A DNA stretch of 64,000 nt from Solidesulfovibrio magneticus RS-1 (GTDB taxonomy: Bacteria; Desulfobacterota; Desulfovibrionia; Desulfovibrionales; Desulfovibrionaceae), in contig NC_012796.1 in NCBI RefSeq assembly GCF_000010665.1, forward strand, positions 3,315,501-3,379,500, in the 5' to 3' direction. Positions 26,292 through 35,317 of the stretch are shown here, piece by piece. Position numbers and translations under genes: made by a program. Within the stretch, counting starts at the first letter, position 1. Each line of letters opens with the position of its first letter. The notes under the pieces were generated by a model. The model was not told the DNA's origin, ran no database searches, and was given only the letters and a program-made list of their open reading frames with translations.

Positions 26292-26654
26292 ATGCCGCCC
26301 AAACGCCTCGCCGATTCCGTGCCTGTCTACTCCACCGACACCGGCCGCCTGTGCCCGGGCTGCGGCCGTGCCCCGACCGCCTGCGTCTGTGCCGCCGCCA
26401 AGGCTCCGGCCGGGGACGGTGTTGTGCGCATTAGCCGCCAGACCAAGGGCCGCAAGGGCAAGGGCGTGTGTCTGGTCACCGGAGTGCCCCTGGCCGGCAA
26501 GGGACTCGAGGCCCTGGCCCGGGAACTCAAGCAGCGCCTGGGCTGCGGCGGCGCGGTCAAGGACGGCGTCATCGAGATCCAGGGCGACAACCGGGACCTG
26601 TTGGCCGCCGAACTCAAAAAACGCGGCTACGTCGTCAAGCTGGCCGGCGGCTGA
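26292..26654 (+). CDS. yciH: SUI1/eIF1-like translation factor YciH
   Basis: A 120-residue protein with an N-terminal zinc-ribbon-like CPGC...CVC and a C-terminal SUI1 domain (VRISRQTKGRKGKGVCLVTG...LKQRLGCGGAVKDGVIEIQG), the bacterial homologue of eIF1. In E. coli it can check initiation fidelity in vitro and is dispensable. ATG 26292 follows AAGGAGA at good spacing. It stands alone after the tRNA cluster. Confidence 0.94.
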   Translation: MPPKRLADSVPVYSTDTGRLCPGCGRAPTACVCAAAKAPAGDGVVRISRQTKGRKGKGVCLVTGVPLAGKGLEALARELKQRLGCGGAVKDGVIEIQGDNRDLLAAELKKRGYVVKLAGG

Positions 26655-27044
26655 TTTTCTCACTTCACGCCGCCCACCGTTTCCTTTCGCGTCGCCGTCC
26701 ATCCCCTGCCCGGCGCGTCATCAACGGCGCAAGCCCTTGTTCACCCGCCCGCGCCTGGACAACGCCCTTGGCCTCGAGCGTTTCGAGCATGGACTGATGC
26801 TCGCTCGCCCTCGCCGCCCTACGCCTGCGCCTGGGCAACGCCTTCGCGCCTCCCCCTCCCCTCACGCAGCATCCGGCCAAGTCCCCAGCCGCTCCGTCGC
26901 CCTTGACCAGCCAGACGCGCCATGCCACAAGCAGGCTGCGACAACGGCAAAAACCGACGTTATGTTGCAGCAACGCGCCATTGTTCGCGCCATTTCATGG
27001 AAAAGTCGTAGGAAATCCTTTGCAACGCCAGCCAGGAGACCGCC
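26655..27044. other. Intergenic region between yciH and the rhodanese gene
   Basis: No gene or structured RNA recognised. It contains one copy of a 13-mer, AAAAACCGACGTT (26949-26961), also seen at 12230-12242. Confidence 0.4.
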
Positions 27045-27623
27045 ATGTCCCGCACCCGCCGCGTCCTGATCGCCGTACTCTTCGTGTCCCTGCTGTTTTC
27101 AAGCCTCGCCCTGGCCGCCGAAAAACCGGCTGACGAGAAAAAACAGACCAAGGCCGGCCTCTATGTCACGGCCAAGGAAGCCTTCGAGCAGTGGAGCGCC
27201 AATAAGGACGGCATAAAAATCCTCGATTGCCGCACCCCTGAAGAATATGTCTTCGTCGGCCACGCACCCATGGCCCACAACATCCCCAGCCGCTTTCTGA
27301 CCTACGACTTCAACGCCGAGAAAAAAGAATACGCCATGAAGCAAAACGACGGCTTCGTGACGGCTGTCCAGGCCAAGTTCAAGCCCGACGACGTCATCAT
27401 GATCATGTGCCGCTCGGGGCAGCGCAGCGCCGAGAGCGTCAACCGGCTGACCGACGCCGGATTTGCCAAGGTCTACACCATTGTCGACGGCTTCGAGGGC
27501 GACATGGACAAGGACCAGCAAAGCCCGACCTTCGGCAAAAGGGCCTTAAACGGCTGGCAAAACGCCAAACTGCCCGTAACCTTCGCCCTGGACCCGGCCC
27601 TGGTCTATCTGCCCAAGCCGTAG
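27045..27623 (+). CDS. Exported single-domain rhodanese-like protein
   Basis: A 192-residue periplasmic protein: signal peptide (VLIAVLFVSLLFSSLALAA, cleavage near residue 25) and one rhodanese domain with the opening VTAKEAFEQW, the conserved ILDCRTPEEY, and the active loop CRSGQRS with Cys122. Rhodaneses move sulfane sulfur between donor and acceptor; the intact Cys and Arg make activity likely. The C-terminal strand (NGWQNAKLPVTF) also occurs in periplasmic members. AGGAGACC precedes ATG 27045. The sulfur donor is unknown. Confidence 0.9.
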   Translation: MSRTRRVLIAVLFVSLLFSSLALAAEKPADEKKQTKAGLYVTAKEAFEQWSANKDGIKILDCRTPEEYVFVGHAPMAHNIPSRFLTYDFNAEKKEYAMKQNDGFVTAVQAKFKPDDVIMIMCRSGQRSAESVNRLTDAGFAKVYTIVDGFEGDMDKDQQSPTFGKRALNGWQNAKLPVTFALDPALVYLPKP

Positions 27624-28016
27624 CCGGCGGCCCCGGCGGCGACTGGCGCGAGTCCCTCCTGCAAACGCCATCAGCCAAGCCGCTGCCCGCCGGCCCCAGC
27701 GGCCGGCCTCCCGGCCTGCCGCGCTTCCCATCACGCGGCGCGCCGCAGGGTCCATCCGTTTCCCGCAAAAGGCAACGCGCCCGGACTTGCATGGTCCGGG
27801 CGCGTTTTGCGTGGTCGGCGGCGCGACGCCAGCCGGTCTTTTCATCGGAAGCCCGCGTCGTCTGTCTCGCTTGCGGCCGCCCTCGGGCTTGCATCCCCGA
27901 GGATGACCGAAAGCCGGCTCGTTCGAGTTTCTTAAAAAGACGTCAATATTTCCACAACCGAATGGTCTTAGCCTGCTGCCTGCAAACAGTCCGAGATGCC
28001 CTTCGTGACACCGCGC
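27624..28016. other. Intergenic region between the rhodanese and MetA-like genes (convergent)
   Basis: Contains the terminator listed below and otherwise nothing recognised. Confidence 0.5.
27774..27809 (+). terminator. Terminator in the convergent gap
   Basis: ACGCGCCCGGAC pairs with GTCCGGGCGCGT around TTGCATG, followed by TTTTGC; on the other strand the A-rich GCAAAAGG side supplies a T-run, so it may work in both directions. Confidence 0.7.
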
Positions 28017-29024
28017 CTAAAACTTGATGGCGAACGAAGCATAAACCGTGTCGCCGATGGGGCTGTTGGACGCGCCCAGGCCATGGAGCCACTTGGTCAC
28101 GAGCATGAGTTCCTTGCCGGCCACGGGCACGGTGTAGGTGATGGCCGGGCCGATGCCCGTGCCCGAGGAGAGAAAGGAGCCCATCTTGGCCCCGGAGCCG
28201 GAATCCGGCGTGGTCTGGGCAAAGAGGTAGCCCACCGCGCCCAGGGCCAGGCGCTCGTTGAAATGGTAGGCCAGGGTCCAATCGGCGTGGATCTGGTTGC
28301 CGGTCAGGTAGCTGGTGGTCTGGTTTTCGGTGTTGATCATGTAGCCGGCGTTGACCGAAAATTCGATCTTGCTCTTGGAAAGCCAGGTGAAGGCCACGTT
28401 GCCGTCGAAGCTGGCGTAGTTCATGCCGAGGTTGGTGAGTTTTTTGGGATTATAGTAGCCGGTGGGCAAAAAGATGATGGGCGACACGACCAGATGGCAT
28501 TCGCCGAAGTTCCAGCCGGCGATAAGCGGCATGAGAAAGATGTCGGACAGCCCGCCCCGGTCGCCGCCGCCGCCGTAGGCCAGGTGATGGGGCGTTTCCA
28601 GGCCCGTTGTGCGCGACTTGTGGTTCCAGTCGGCGGCCAGATCGCCGGTGATGTGCTCGTTTAAGATGATCGGCACGCCCACGCCCACGCCGAGGAAGCC
28701 CCCCATGGCCGGCACGTCGAACAGGTAGGAAAGCTTGGTGAGGTTCATCGCCATGGTGGAATCGACCCCGGCATAGGCCCGGCCGCCTTTGAGGGACTTA
28801 TCCATGTGGGCGGACTGGTAGAAGGTGTCGTTTCGCACGTAAAACCCGCCGGCCGGGATGTAGCCCATGAGGAAATCGCCGTAGGCGCCGAGGATGTAGT
28901 GGCTCACCCCGCCTTCGGCGGCCCGGGCCGGGGCCGGCGCGGCGGCGCAAACGGCCCAGACGGCCAGGGCGAGAAGGAGTCGTGCGACGTGAAGACGTCC
29001 GGCGGCGTTTGGAAAAGTCGGCAT
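28017..29024 (-). CDS. Outer-membrane MetA-pathway/SphA-family protein
   Basis: A 335-residue protein with a signal peptide (LLLALAVWAVCAAAPAPARA) and a beta-barrel-like pattern of short amphipathic strands, ending in a terminal aromatic residue (YASFAIKF), the outer-membrane sorting signal. It resembles the 'phenol degradation MetA'/SphA family, thought to take up hydrophobic or aromatic compounds; recognisable pieces are GVSHYILGAYGDFLMGYIP and the LSDIFLMPLIAGWNFG strand. Substrate unknown. It lies 45 bases after a second protein of similar build and a hydrolase, as one minus-strand operon. Confidence 0.78.
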   Translation of the reverse strand: MPTFPNAAGRLHVARLLLALAVWAVCAAAPAPARAAEGGVSHYILGAYGDFLMGYIPAGGFYVRNDTFYQSAHMDKSLKGGRAYAGVDSTMAMNLTKLSYLFDVPAMGGFLGVGVGVPIILNEHITGDLAADWNHKSRTTGLETPHHLAYGGGGDRGGLSDIFLMPLIAGWNFGECHLVVSPIIFLPTGYYNPKKLTNLGMNYASFDGNVAFTWLSKSKIEFSVNAGYMINTENQTTSYLTGNQIHADWTLAYHFNERLALGAVGYLFAQTTPDSGSGAKMGSFLSSGTGIGPAITYTVPVAGKELMLVTKWLHGLGASNSPIGDTVYASFAIKF

Positions 29025-29069
29025 GGCGGCATCCTTTGGCGCGGGGTTGCATGTTGTGAAAGCGTGTCG

Positions 29070-29942
29070 CTAGAAAAGCTTGGGCAAAATCGGCGTCAGC
29101 GTGAACTTGAACGTCCACTCCGTGCCCGTGTGACGGGGCCGGACCACCGAATAATCGGCCTCGGCCGAAAGCTTGACCGGCAGCTCGCCCAGGGTGACGA
29201 GCTTGGCCACACCCAGGCCCACGGGCAGGGTCAGGGCGTTTTCCGCCTTCTTCTGGGTCCAGTCGATGAGGATGTTGGGCGACATCCCCACCTGCCAGGT
29301 CTTGGCCGGGGAATACCACAGGAAATACTGCGCCTTGGTCAGACTCACTTCCTTGCGGTCGGGATCGCCGCCCACGGACCACCACTGTTGCGGGAAGATG
29401 CCCGCCACCCAGGTCGCATCCATATAGACGAGGGCCGCCGCGCCGCCAAGCTGCCATTTGCCGTTGCCCAGATGCTTGTCCGTGGCTGTGGGAAACACCG
29501 CCGTGGGTCCGAGGCCGAACAGCAAGCCGGAGCTGGATGAGGCCGGGGCGACCATGGCCATGAATTCGGCGTCGCCAAGGCCGAAACGCTCGTCGGTCTT
29601 GTGCAGGCCGGCGGCGTAGGGCGTGTTGTAGACCGGGATCAGCGGCCGGGTGATGAGGCGCAGGTCGGCCGGCAGGTCGAAGGTCAGGACAGGCTGGAAA
29701 TTATAGTTGAACTGGCTCTTTGCCTGTTTGAACGCGCCGCCCTTGGGCGACTGGAGCAGGTTGAGGTTGAACTGGTTGGTGATCATCCACAGGCTGCCCA
29801 CGGGGTTGCTCGATTCCTGGGTGAGCTTTTGCATGTCGTCGTCGCTACGCGGCGGCGACGACGACTGGGCCGCGACAGTGCCGGCAACGGCCAGGGCAAG
29901 CAACAAGACAAGAGCCGAAGAGGGAAACAGACGGTGAGACAT
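29070..29942 (-). CDS. Second outer-membrane transporter-like protein (MetA/neuromedin-U type)
   Basis: A 290-residue exported protein (signal LVLLLALAVAGTVAAQ) with a barrel pattern: repeated strands such as LWMITNQFNLNLLQ, FNYNFQPVLTFDLP and KLSAEADYSVV, and a C-terminal LPKLF aromatic end. It shares the general family appearance of the neighbouring MetA-like protein but little direct sequence, so it is a diverged partner rather than a recent copy. ATG 29942 places the signal peptide correctly; the open frame continues upstream to 30005 with a Cys-rich stretch that is probably not translated. Probably a second porin for the substrate of the adjacent Ntn hydrolase; this is inference. Confidence 0.72.
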   Translation of the reverse strand: MSHRLFPSSALVLLLALAVAGTVAAQSSSPPRSDDDMQKLTQESSNPVGSLWMITNQFNLNLLQSPKGGAFKQAKSQFNYNFQPVLTFDLPADLRLITRPLIPVYNTPYAAGLHKTDERFGLGDAEFMAMVAPASSSSGLLFGLGPTAVFPTATDKHLGNGKWQLGGAAALVYMDATWVAGIFPQQWWSVGGDPDRKEVSLTKAQYFLWYSPAKTWQVGMSPNILIDWTQKKAENALTLPVGLGVAKLVTLGELPVKLSAEADYSVVRPRHTGTEWTFKFTLTPILPKLF

Positions 29943-30018
29943 GGAGGCACGTCCTTGGGGTTGGGGCGCACAGCCGGGGCAGGCGTTTGAACAACAAAAC
30001 AGCAATCGGCATTGACAG

Positions 30019-30054
30019 GCCCGGGCAGCCTCGTGGCGAGGGCTGTCCGGGCCT
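30019..30054. terminator. Hairpin between the hydrolase and the barrel-protein gene
   Basis: AGGCCCGGGCAGCC pairs with GGGCTGTCCGGGCCT around TCGTGGCGA (one mismatch). No T-run, so it may only attenuate transcription from the hydrolase into the barrel genes. Confidence 0.45.
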
Positions 30055-30079
30055 GGTTCGTCCGGGCATCAGCCGGACA

Positions 30080-31177
30080 CTATTTAAAAGGAGCAGCCTG
30101 GCCGGTCGTGTCCGGATAATCCACCGGAATAAAGACCGGGATGGCGCTTATGCCCTTGGCCCCGGCCAGAGCCTTGGCCACGTCCACGTAACGCCAGTTC
30201 TTGTTGTCCATGCTGCGGTAATAGTAGCGAAGCCGGGCCGTGTCGGCGACGACAGACCAGATGGTCTTGTCGAAGCGTTCTTGCCCGCCCTCGAAGCCGC
30301 GCACCGCGCCGATGGGGATGTCCACGTTGTCGAGAATGGTGATGGCCTGGTTCAGGCCGGCGTCCGCGCCCTTGGCCGGCAGGGCCGCCTGGGACAGGGC
30401 CACCATGCGCACGAAGCGGCTGGGCGGGCTGTAGTCCCCGGGCAGGCCGTAGAGGCCCGAACCCTGGCCGAAAGTCTTGAGCGTCAGGCCCTTGAGCTTC
30501 AGCTCGGGCGTGTTGAAGGTCGAGAGGTTGATGTAGTTGTCGAGGTTGGTGAGCATCCAGTCGAATGTCGGGGAGTTGGTCATGACGCCGAGCGGATTGT
30601 CATAGAGGGTGACGGTTCCCTTGGCGTATTCGATGACCACGCAGTCGCCCGAGGGGTCGTGGACGACGTAGTGCAGGGGCAGCGGTCCGGCGTCGCCCAC
30701 CGGCCCCTGGCAGACCCGGGCCTGCCGGTAGCCCTTACGGACCTCGGCCACGCTGCCGAAACTGGACAACAGCCAGGCGCCGAATTCGTACTGGGCCAGG
30801 GTCTTGCCGGCCTTGGTGCGGTCGAAGGGTTCATAGGTCACGTAGCCGGGCAAAAAAAGCGCGCCGACCACTAAGCCCTTCTCGTTCATGCCGTCCGAGG
30901 GAAGCGGCATCCCGAAATCGAACATGCCGACAAAGGCGTGCTTGACCTTCCAGGCAAGGCCCTTGGAAGACCCGTCGGGCAGAGTGCCCTGATAGGCCGT
31001 GCCCCGGGGCACGATGCCCAGCACCGTTTGCAGCGTCCACTCCCCTTCCATGGTGCGGGCGTAAAAGACCAGTCCGTCGCTGGTCTTGGTGCGCACGCTG
31101 GTGCAGGCCTGGCCCGGCGCGGCGGTCAGGATGGTCAGGAACAACACAAAGAGCAGCGCCGTCATACGTCGCGGCAT
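30080..31177 (-). CDS. Exported linear-amide C-N hydrolase (choloylglycine hydrolase/penicillin V acylase family)
   Basis: A 365-residue N-terminal-nucleophile hydrolase that cleaves linear amide bonds (bile salts, penicillin V or acyl-homoserine lactones in relatives). The signal peptide ends in AAPGQA and the next residue is Cys25, which becomes the N-terminal nucleophile (CTSVRT, with DGLVFYARTMEGEW downstream as in the family). Asn-rich GVMTNSPTFDWML is the family's oxyanion/Asn motif and the ELKLKG...GLYGLPGDYSPPSRFVR stretch its C-terminal signature. Start 31177 is chosen because GGGGAGG lies 6 bases upstream; 31183 is also possible. Periplasmic. Substrate not predictable; it heads the operon with two outer-membrane proteins. 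Confidence 0.88.
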   Translation of the reverse strand: MPRRMTALLFVLFLTILTAAPGQACTSVRTKTSDGLVFYARTMEGEWTLQTVLGIVPRGTAYQGTLPDGSSKGLAWKVKHAFVGMFDFGMPLPSDGMNEKGLVVGALFLPGYVTYEPFDRTKAGKTLAQYEFGAWLLSSFGSVAEVRKGYRQARVCQGPVGDAGPLPLHYVVHDPSGDCVVIEYAKGTVTLYDNPLGVMTNSPTFDWMLTNLDNYINLSTFNTPELKLKGLTLKTFGQGSGLYGLPGDYSPPSRFVRMVALSQAALPAKGADAGLNQAITILDNVDIPIGAVRGFEGGQERFDKTIWSVVADTARLRYYYRSMDNKNWRYVDVAKALAGAKGISAIPVFIPVDYPDTTGQAAPFK

Positions 31178-31559
31178 GGGCATCCTCCCCGGAAACAGGT
31201 TACGCGAAAGCCGCGCCGACAAGGCGCGACAAGGCGCGGTCGCGCCATGCGTAGCGCCGGAACGCGGTTTTCGCACAAACGAAAAGGGAAAAACCGGCTC
31301 TTTGCAACACGCCAGGATCAGACGAACACGCTGCCGGGGTCGATTCGTGAAACGTGTCCTGTCACGAAAGCATTGCCGCGAAAACGTGACTGCACCGAAC
31401 CGGCGCTGATTCCTTTCCTGGCCGACAACATAAAAGCCAAGACAACTATTCCGATTTCAGGAATCAAGGCAAGACAAATTCCCAACCCCGGCCATACAGA
31501 AGGGCAACCTATGCAATGGACCGCGTGTTGGTGTTTGTGCAGACAGGCCGCAGGCTACG
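31178..31559. other. Intergenic region between the metallo-hydrolase and Ntn hydrolase genes
   Basis: Should hold the promoter of the Ntn hydrolase operon (minus). No clear -35/-10 pair or terminator was found; a TGGCGTGTTGC on the minus strand resembles sigma-54 DNA but its spacing is too short. Confidence 0.4.
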
Positions 31560-32804
31560 TCAATTAGCCGGACGTCGAGTACCCGGGCGTCCGAGGGGCC
31601 GGCCAATGCCGATCTCCAGAAGATCCTCGCCGACGATGAGCCGGCCCGGGAAGTCGCGCTTGATGGCCTGGAAACGCCAGGGCGGCGTGTTGCCCGGGGC
31701 GATGTGGCTGAGCACCAGCGTTTTGACCTCGCAGGCTGCGGCCACCCGGCCCAGATCGGCCGAACTGGTGTGGGCGGTCATGACGTGGTCATACAGCGGC
31801 CAGGCCGGATGGTTTCGATCCACGCCGGCAAAGGCGGACTCGATCCAGGCCTGATCGATGACCTCGTGGACCAGCACGTCGGCCCCCCGGGCCAGGCGCT
31901 GGAGGTTGCCGCGCGTGTCCGGCCCGGTGTCGCCGGAGATGACGACGCCGCCGTCGTCGGTGTCGAAGCGGTAGGCAAAGCTCGGGTAGACCTGGAAATG
32001 GTCCACCAGCACGGCCGTAACCCGCAGCCGGTCGTCCTCGTACACGGCAAAGGGCTCCATGGCCGGACAGGTGTCGGCGGCGGTCCAGGGCCGGCCGGGA
32101 TCGGGCGGAACAAAGCCGGCCGGCCAGGAGATGGTTCCGGGGTCGCCAATCTCCCGGACGTCGAGAATGCGGGTCAGGTCGGGGTAGCCCTCGTCGCGGG
32201 CGCAGTCGTTGAAGTTCTGGGCAAAGGCCTCAAGCAACAGCTCGGTCATGCGTTTCGTGCCGGGCGTGGGCGTGGCCGGGCAGCCGCCCCCGGCCTCGGC
32301 CGTCATGATGCCGCCGGCGTAGCCGGAATGGTTTTCCTCCAGCCGCCCCCGTTCGCCCGGGCCGATGACGACAAGCTCCTTGCCGCCGCCGTAGCCCGAG
32401 CGCGCCCCGACTTCGAGAAACGTCGCATAGTCGCCCAGGTGGTCCATGTGCAGGTGGGTCAGGAACACGGCTCGCACATTGGCCAGGAAGGTGGTCAGAT
32501 CGCCCTGGATGCGCTCCCGGCCGCGCCGGACGTACCTGCCCCGGTTGAAGGCCTGGGCCAGGCGACGGGTCGCGCCGAAGCCGAGATCGATAACGTAAAG
32601 CGCGTCGCCCACGGCCAAGGCCTGGGAGGCGCTGGCCCGGTCGCAGTCCGGCCACCAGGTCATGCCGCCGGTGGTGCCAAGCAGCGTCAGCACGGTGTTG
32701 TGGTTGGCCGCCCGGGGCAAATGGCCGCCCGGATGATTGGCGGACGCCCGTGCCTGCCTGGGGCGGCGCGGCAAGCCGGAACCGGCGTTGCGAATCGGAC
32801 CCAT
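31560..32804 (-). CDS. Metallo-beta-lactamase-fold hydrolase
   Basis: A 414-residue protein with the MBL metal motif HLHMDHLGD (near residue 125) and further ligands in VVISGDTGPD and LVLSHIAPG. The fold is that of ribonuclease-Z/arylsulfatase-like MBL enzymes (start TVLTLLGTTGGMTWW). No signal peptide is evident. ATG 32804 has AAGGAGGGGG at ideal spacing; the longer open frame upstream overlaps the phospholipase-D-like gene in another frame and is rejected. It lies 28 bases after that gene and is surely cotranscribed. Substrate unknown. Confidence 0.85.
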   Translation of the reverse strand: MGPIRNAGSGLPRRPRQARASANHPGGHLPRAANHNTVLTLLGTTGGMTWWPDCDRASASQALAVGDALYVIDLGFGATRRLAQAFNRGRYVRRGRERIQGDLTTFLANVRAVFLTHLHMDHLGDYATFLEVGARSGYGGGKELVVIGPGERGRLEENHSGYAGGIMTAEAGGGCPATPTPGTKRMTELLLEAFAQNFNDCARDEGYPDLTRILDVREIGDPGTISWPAGFVPPDPGRPWTAADTCPAMEPFAVYEDDRLRVTAVLVDHFQVYPSFAYRFDTDDGGVVISGDTGPDTRGNLQRLARGADVLVHEVIDQAWIESAFAGVDRNHPAWPLYDHVMTAHTSSADLGRVAAACEVKTLVLSHIAPGNTPPWRFQAIKRDFPGRLIVGEDLLEIGIGRPLGRPGTRRPAN

Positions 32805-32832
32805 ACCCCCTCCTTGCGGCGCGCCCCGGGCG

Positions 32833-34482
32833 TCACCGATTGAGCGGAACCGGGAAGAAAAAGGCGTCGATGCCCGGGCGCGGGGGCCGCGACGGCGGCG
32901 CGCCTTCCGGCACGGTTTCGATCCAGTTGACGCGCCCGGCCAGATGCTCCCGGGAAATCGCCTCGTGAAACGCGGCCTGACCGGCTCCGGGCTGGCCTTC
33001 CCGGCTGGCCCAGAGCAGTTCGAAATAGTGCTTGTACGCGGTAAACAACTGCCGGGCCTGGGCGTTATTTCCGCTCCACAGCCCGCTGCCGGGCCGGGCG
33101 GCCACGATGGTCCCGGCCTGCCAGAGCCGGCCGCTGCCAAGGCCCGGGGTGTCGAGGTTGGACGAGGAGACGTAAATGCGCCGGCCGGTCTCGTGGCCGG
33201 GCACGTCGAGAAGCACGAACTTGTTGTGCATGTCCCGGGGCGTGCCGGGATTGACCGGCCGGCCGGCCGCGTCGAGGCTGGGCCAGACCAGGGCCGATTC
33301 GAGGGTGAAGGCCTTGCCCGTGGCTGCATCGACACGGCGCAGCACCGACGGGCCGGCAAGGAGCGTGGCCGTGGCCGTTGGCGCGGCCGGATCGCCGCCC
33401 TGAAACTGCCACAGCAGGCGTACGGTCAGGTTGCCGGGCCGCACGGCCGGGACGGGATCGTTTCGCGTCCGGTCCTCCCCGCGCCGGCCGGCAAAACCCT
33501 CGGCCACGAAACGGTAGAGGTTGTCGATGAAAGAGGCCGTGGGGCCGATCTCGAACATGGCCACGTCCAGGACCACGTCACGGCCCTGGCGCAGTTCGGC
33601 GGCCGCGTCGAAGAGAGCGGCGTCGTACCAGTCGATCACCCCCGGGGCGTGTTGCCCGGGAAAGGGAGCGTTGAGATAGAGCGGCCAGGGCTTGCCGGCC
33701 TGGGCCGGAAAGCCGCCCACAAAGGCCTTGGCCCGGCCGCCGTAGAAGCGCACCACGTAATCGCCCACGGCAAAGGGCGGCAGGTCGTCGCCGCTGGAGT
33801 CGGCCGTGCCCCGCCCGCCCGGGAACAGGCCGGTCCCGTCGCCGGTTCCGGCCGCCTCGGCCAGGGCGGCGAAAGCGGCGGAGAGGTTCGGGGCGTCCTC
33901 GACGAAACGCAGGGCGTTGTTGCCCTTGCAAGTGAGTCCCACGGTCTGGAGATTGAGGGAGCCGTGGACGGTGTAATATTCGCCGGCCCCGTCGTCGCAC
34001 TGAAACACCTTGGCGTGGGTTTCGGGATTGCCCCAGCGGCCGTGTTGACGGCCCTCCTCGATGCGCGCCATGGCTCCCGTTCGCGGCAACAGCGCCCGCA
34101 GGACCTCGGGCGAGACGTTGCCCACGCCGTAGCGCACGGTGAGCGCGCCTACGCGGTCCAGGGCGTCGATGCGGGCCAGAACCTCCCGGGTCACGTCGTC
34201 AGCGGCCGTGCGGCGCACGTCCTTGATAAGCTCGCCCCCGGCCGGCGTGGCCACTTCGCAGAAATAATCCACATTGCAAAAGCCCATGTGGATGTTGACG
34301 GCATAGCGCCCAGGCTGGCCGCCAAACCGGGCCAGGGGCCAAATCCAGGGATTGTAGCGCGCGTCGTTGGGCAAAAAGGCGGCCGCGTCCGGGCCGGCCG
34401 CCCCGGCGAAAACGGGCAAGGCGGCCGCCAACAGCCCCAGGGCCAGAAGGCGGAGGGCGGCGCGGCATGCAAATGGGAGCAT
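32833..34482 (-). CDS. Exported phospholipase-D-like protein
   Basis: A 549-residue protein with a signal peptide (LLALGLLAAALPVFAGA, cleavage near residue 27) and two HKD-type half-sites: THAKVFQCDD followed by VHGSLN, and MHNKFVLLDVPG followed by YVSSSNLD. Both His and Lys residues of the HxK motifs are present, so catalysis is possible. Paired cysteines (FCNVDYFCEV, FQCDD, TCKGNN) suggest disulfides in the periplasm or outside. The PLD superfamily includes phospholipases, nucleases and transferases; sequence alone does not choose. ATG 34482 has GGAGG upstream. First gene of the operon with the MBL hydrolase. Confidence 0.85.
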   Translation of the reverse strand: MLPFACRAALRLLALGLLAAALPVFAGAAGPDAAAFLPNDARYNPWIWPLARFGGQPGRYAVNIHMGFCNVDYFCEVATPAGGELIKDVRRTAADDVTREVLARIDALDRVGALTVRYGVGNVSPEVLRALLPRTGAMARIEEGRQHGRWGNPETHAKVFQCDDGAGEYYTVHGSLNLQTVGLTCKGNNALRFVEDAPNLSAAFAALAEAAGTGDGTGLFPGGRGTADSSGDDLPPFAVGDYVVRFYGGRAKAFVGGFPAQAGKPWPLYLNAPFPGQHAPGVIDWYDAALFDAAAELRQGRDVVLDVAMFEIGPTASFIDNLYRFVAEGFAGRRGEDRTRNDPVPAVRPGNLTVRLLWQFQGGDPAAPTATATLLAGPSVLRRVDAATGKAFTLESALVWPSLDAAGRPVNPGTPRDMHNKFVLLDVPGHETGRRIYVSSSNLDTPGLGSGRLWQAGTIVAARPGSGLWSGNNAQARQLFTAYKHYFELLWASREGQPGAGQAAFHEAISREHLAGRVNWIETVPEGAPPSRPPRPGIDAFFFPVPLNR

Positions 34483-34831
34483 GTTTCCTCCGTACGCCAA
34501 GTGAGGCGCAGCCAAACGCGGGCCGTTTCCTCGGCGTCAACGGACCACATCTCCCCTCTACCCAAGCCGGGCAAAAAAGCCAGCCCTCCCCACGGCCAGC
34601 GCATTGGCCAGACGCTGCCCCGCCCGGCCGGCAGCCCCGTCCAGACGTGCCCCGTCGCCAAAACAGGAAAAATTCTGTAGCCCAAGGGCAAATGGTCACG
34701 GCCCCCAGCCGTAACGCCAGCCGCCCTGCCCCTAACCCGGCAAACGCCAAGCCAGCCCGGTGCCGGGCGTCTGGGCCGCTCGCGCCTCCAGTTGCCCGGC
34801 AATCCGGCCGCACGACAGCCAAGGAGCCCTC
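34483..34831. other. Divergent intergenic region
   Basis: Between the phospholipase-D-like gene (minus) and a small exported protein (plus). Should hold both promoters; no clear elements or RNA structures were recognised. Confidence 0.4.
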
Positions 34832-35317
34832 ATGTCCGCACGCCCCATGCCGCCGATGGGCGCCCACTCCGCCAGTCGACCTGGGCACGCCCGTGGACAG
34901 CTTGCGCTTTGGGCGCTGCTGGCCTGCCTGCTGTTCGGCCTGCTGACTCTGGCCCGGCCTGCCGCCGCCGGCATCCTGGCCGAAGCTTCGTGCCCATGCG
35001 GCTACCATGTGGAGCGGTTGCCCCTGTTCGGCGGCTTCGCCAACTTTCGCACCGTCTGCCTGTTCCCGGCTCTTTGCCGGGATAAAGGCAGCCTCGTGCT
35101 CATCAATCTGCTTGATCCGGGGACGCGTCCGGCTTCCTGCCCCACCGGCCCCCTCGCCTCACTGGCCGATCCGGCCCTCGCCCCGGTCGATGGCGAATCC
35201 GTGGCCGAGTGGCGGCTCGCGGACAACAAGGTAATACGACTCCTTGGCGGCGGTTATCCCTGCCCGCGTTGCGGCCAAATGACCTTGCATTTTCGACAGA
35301 CCGACTTTTGGGACTAA
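34832..35317 (+). CDS. Exported cysteine-rich protein of unknown function
   Basis: A 161-residue protein with a hydrophobic export segment (LALWALLACLLFGLLTLA, residues 24-41, cleavage after AAAG). The mature part has CPCGY near its start, then two single Cys, and a C-terminal CPRCGQMTLHF, a pattern that looks like a zinc ribbon or a disulfide-rich domain. ATG 34832 has AAGGAG upstream. Single gene between divergent and convergent neighbours; no family recognised. Confidence 0.65.
   Translation: MSARPMPPMGAHSASRPGHARGQLALWALLACLLFGLLTLARPAAAGILAEASCPCGYHVERLPLFGGFANFRTVCLFPALCRDKGSLVLINLLDPGTRPASCPTGPLASLADPALAPVDGESVAEWRLADNKVIRLLGGGYPCPRCGQMTLHFRQTDFWD

Noticed and set aside
32805-33359. 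N-terminal extension of the MBL hydrolase
   Set aside because: It would overlap the phospholipase-D-like gene in another frame; an ideal ribosome site decides ATG 32804.
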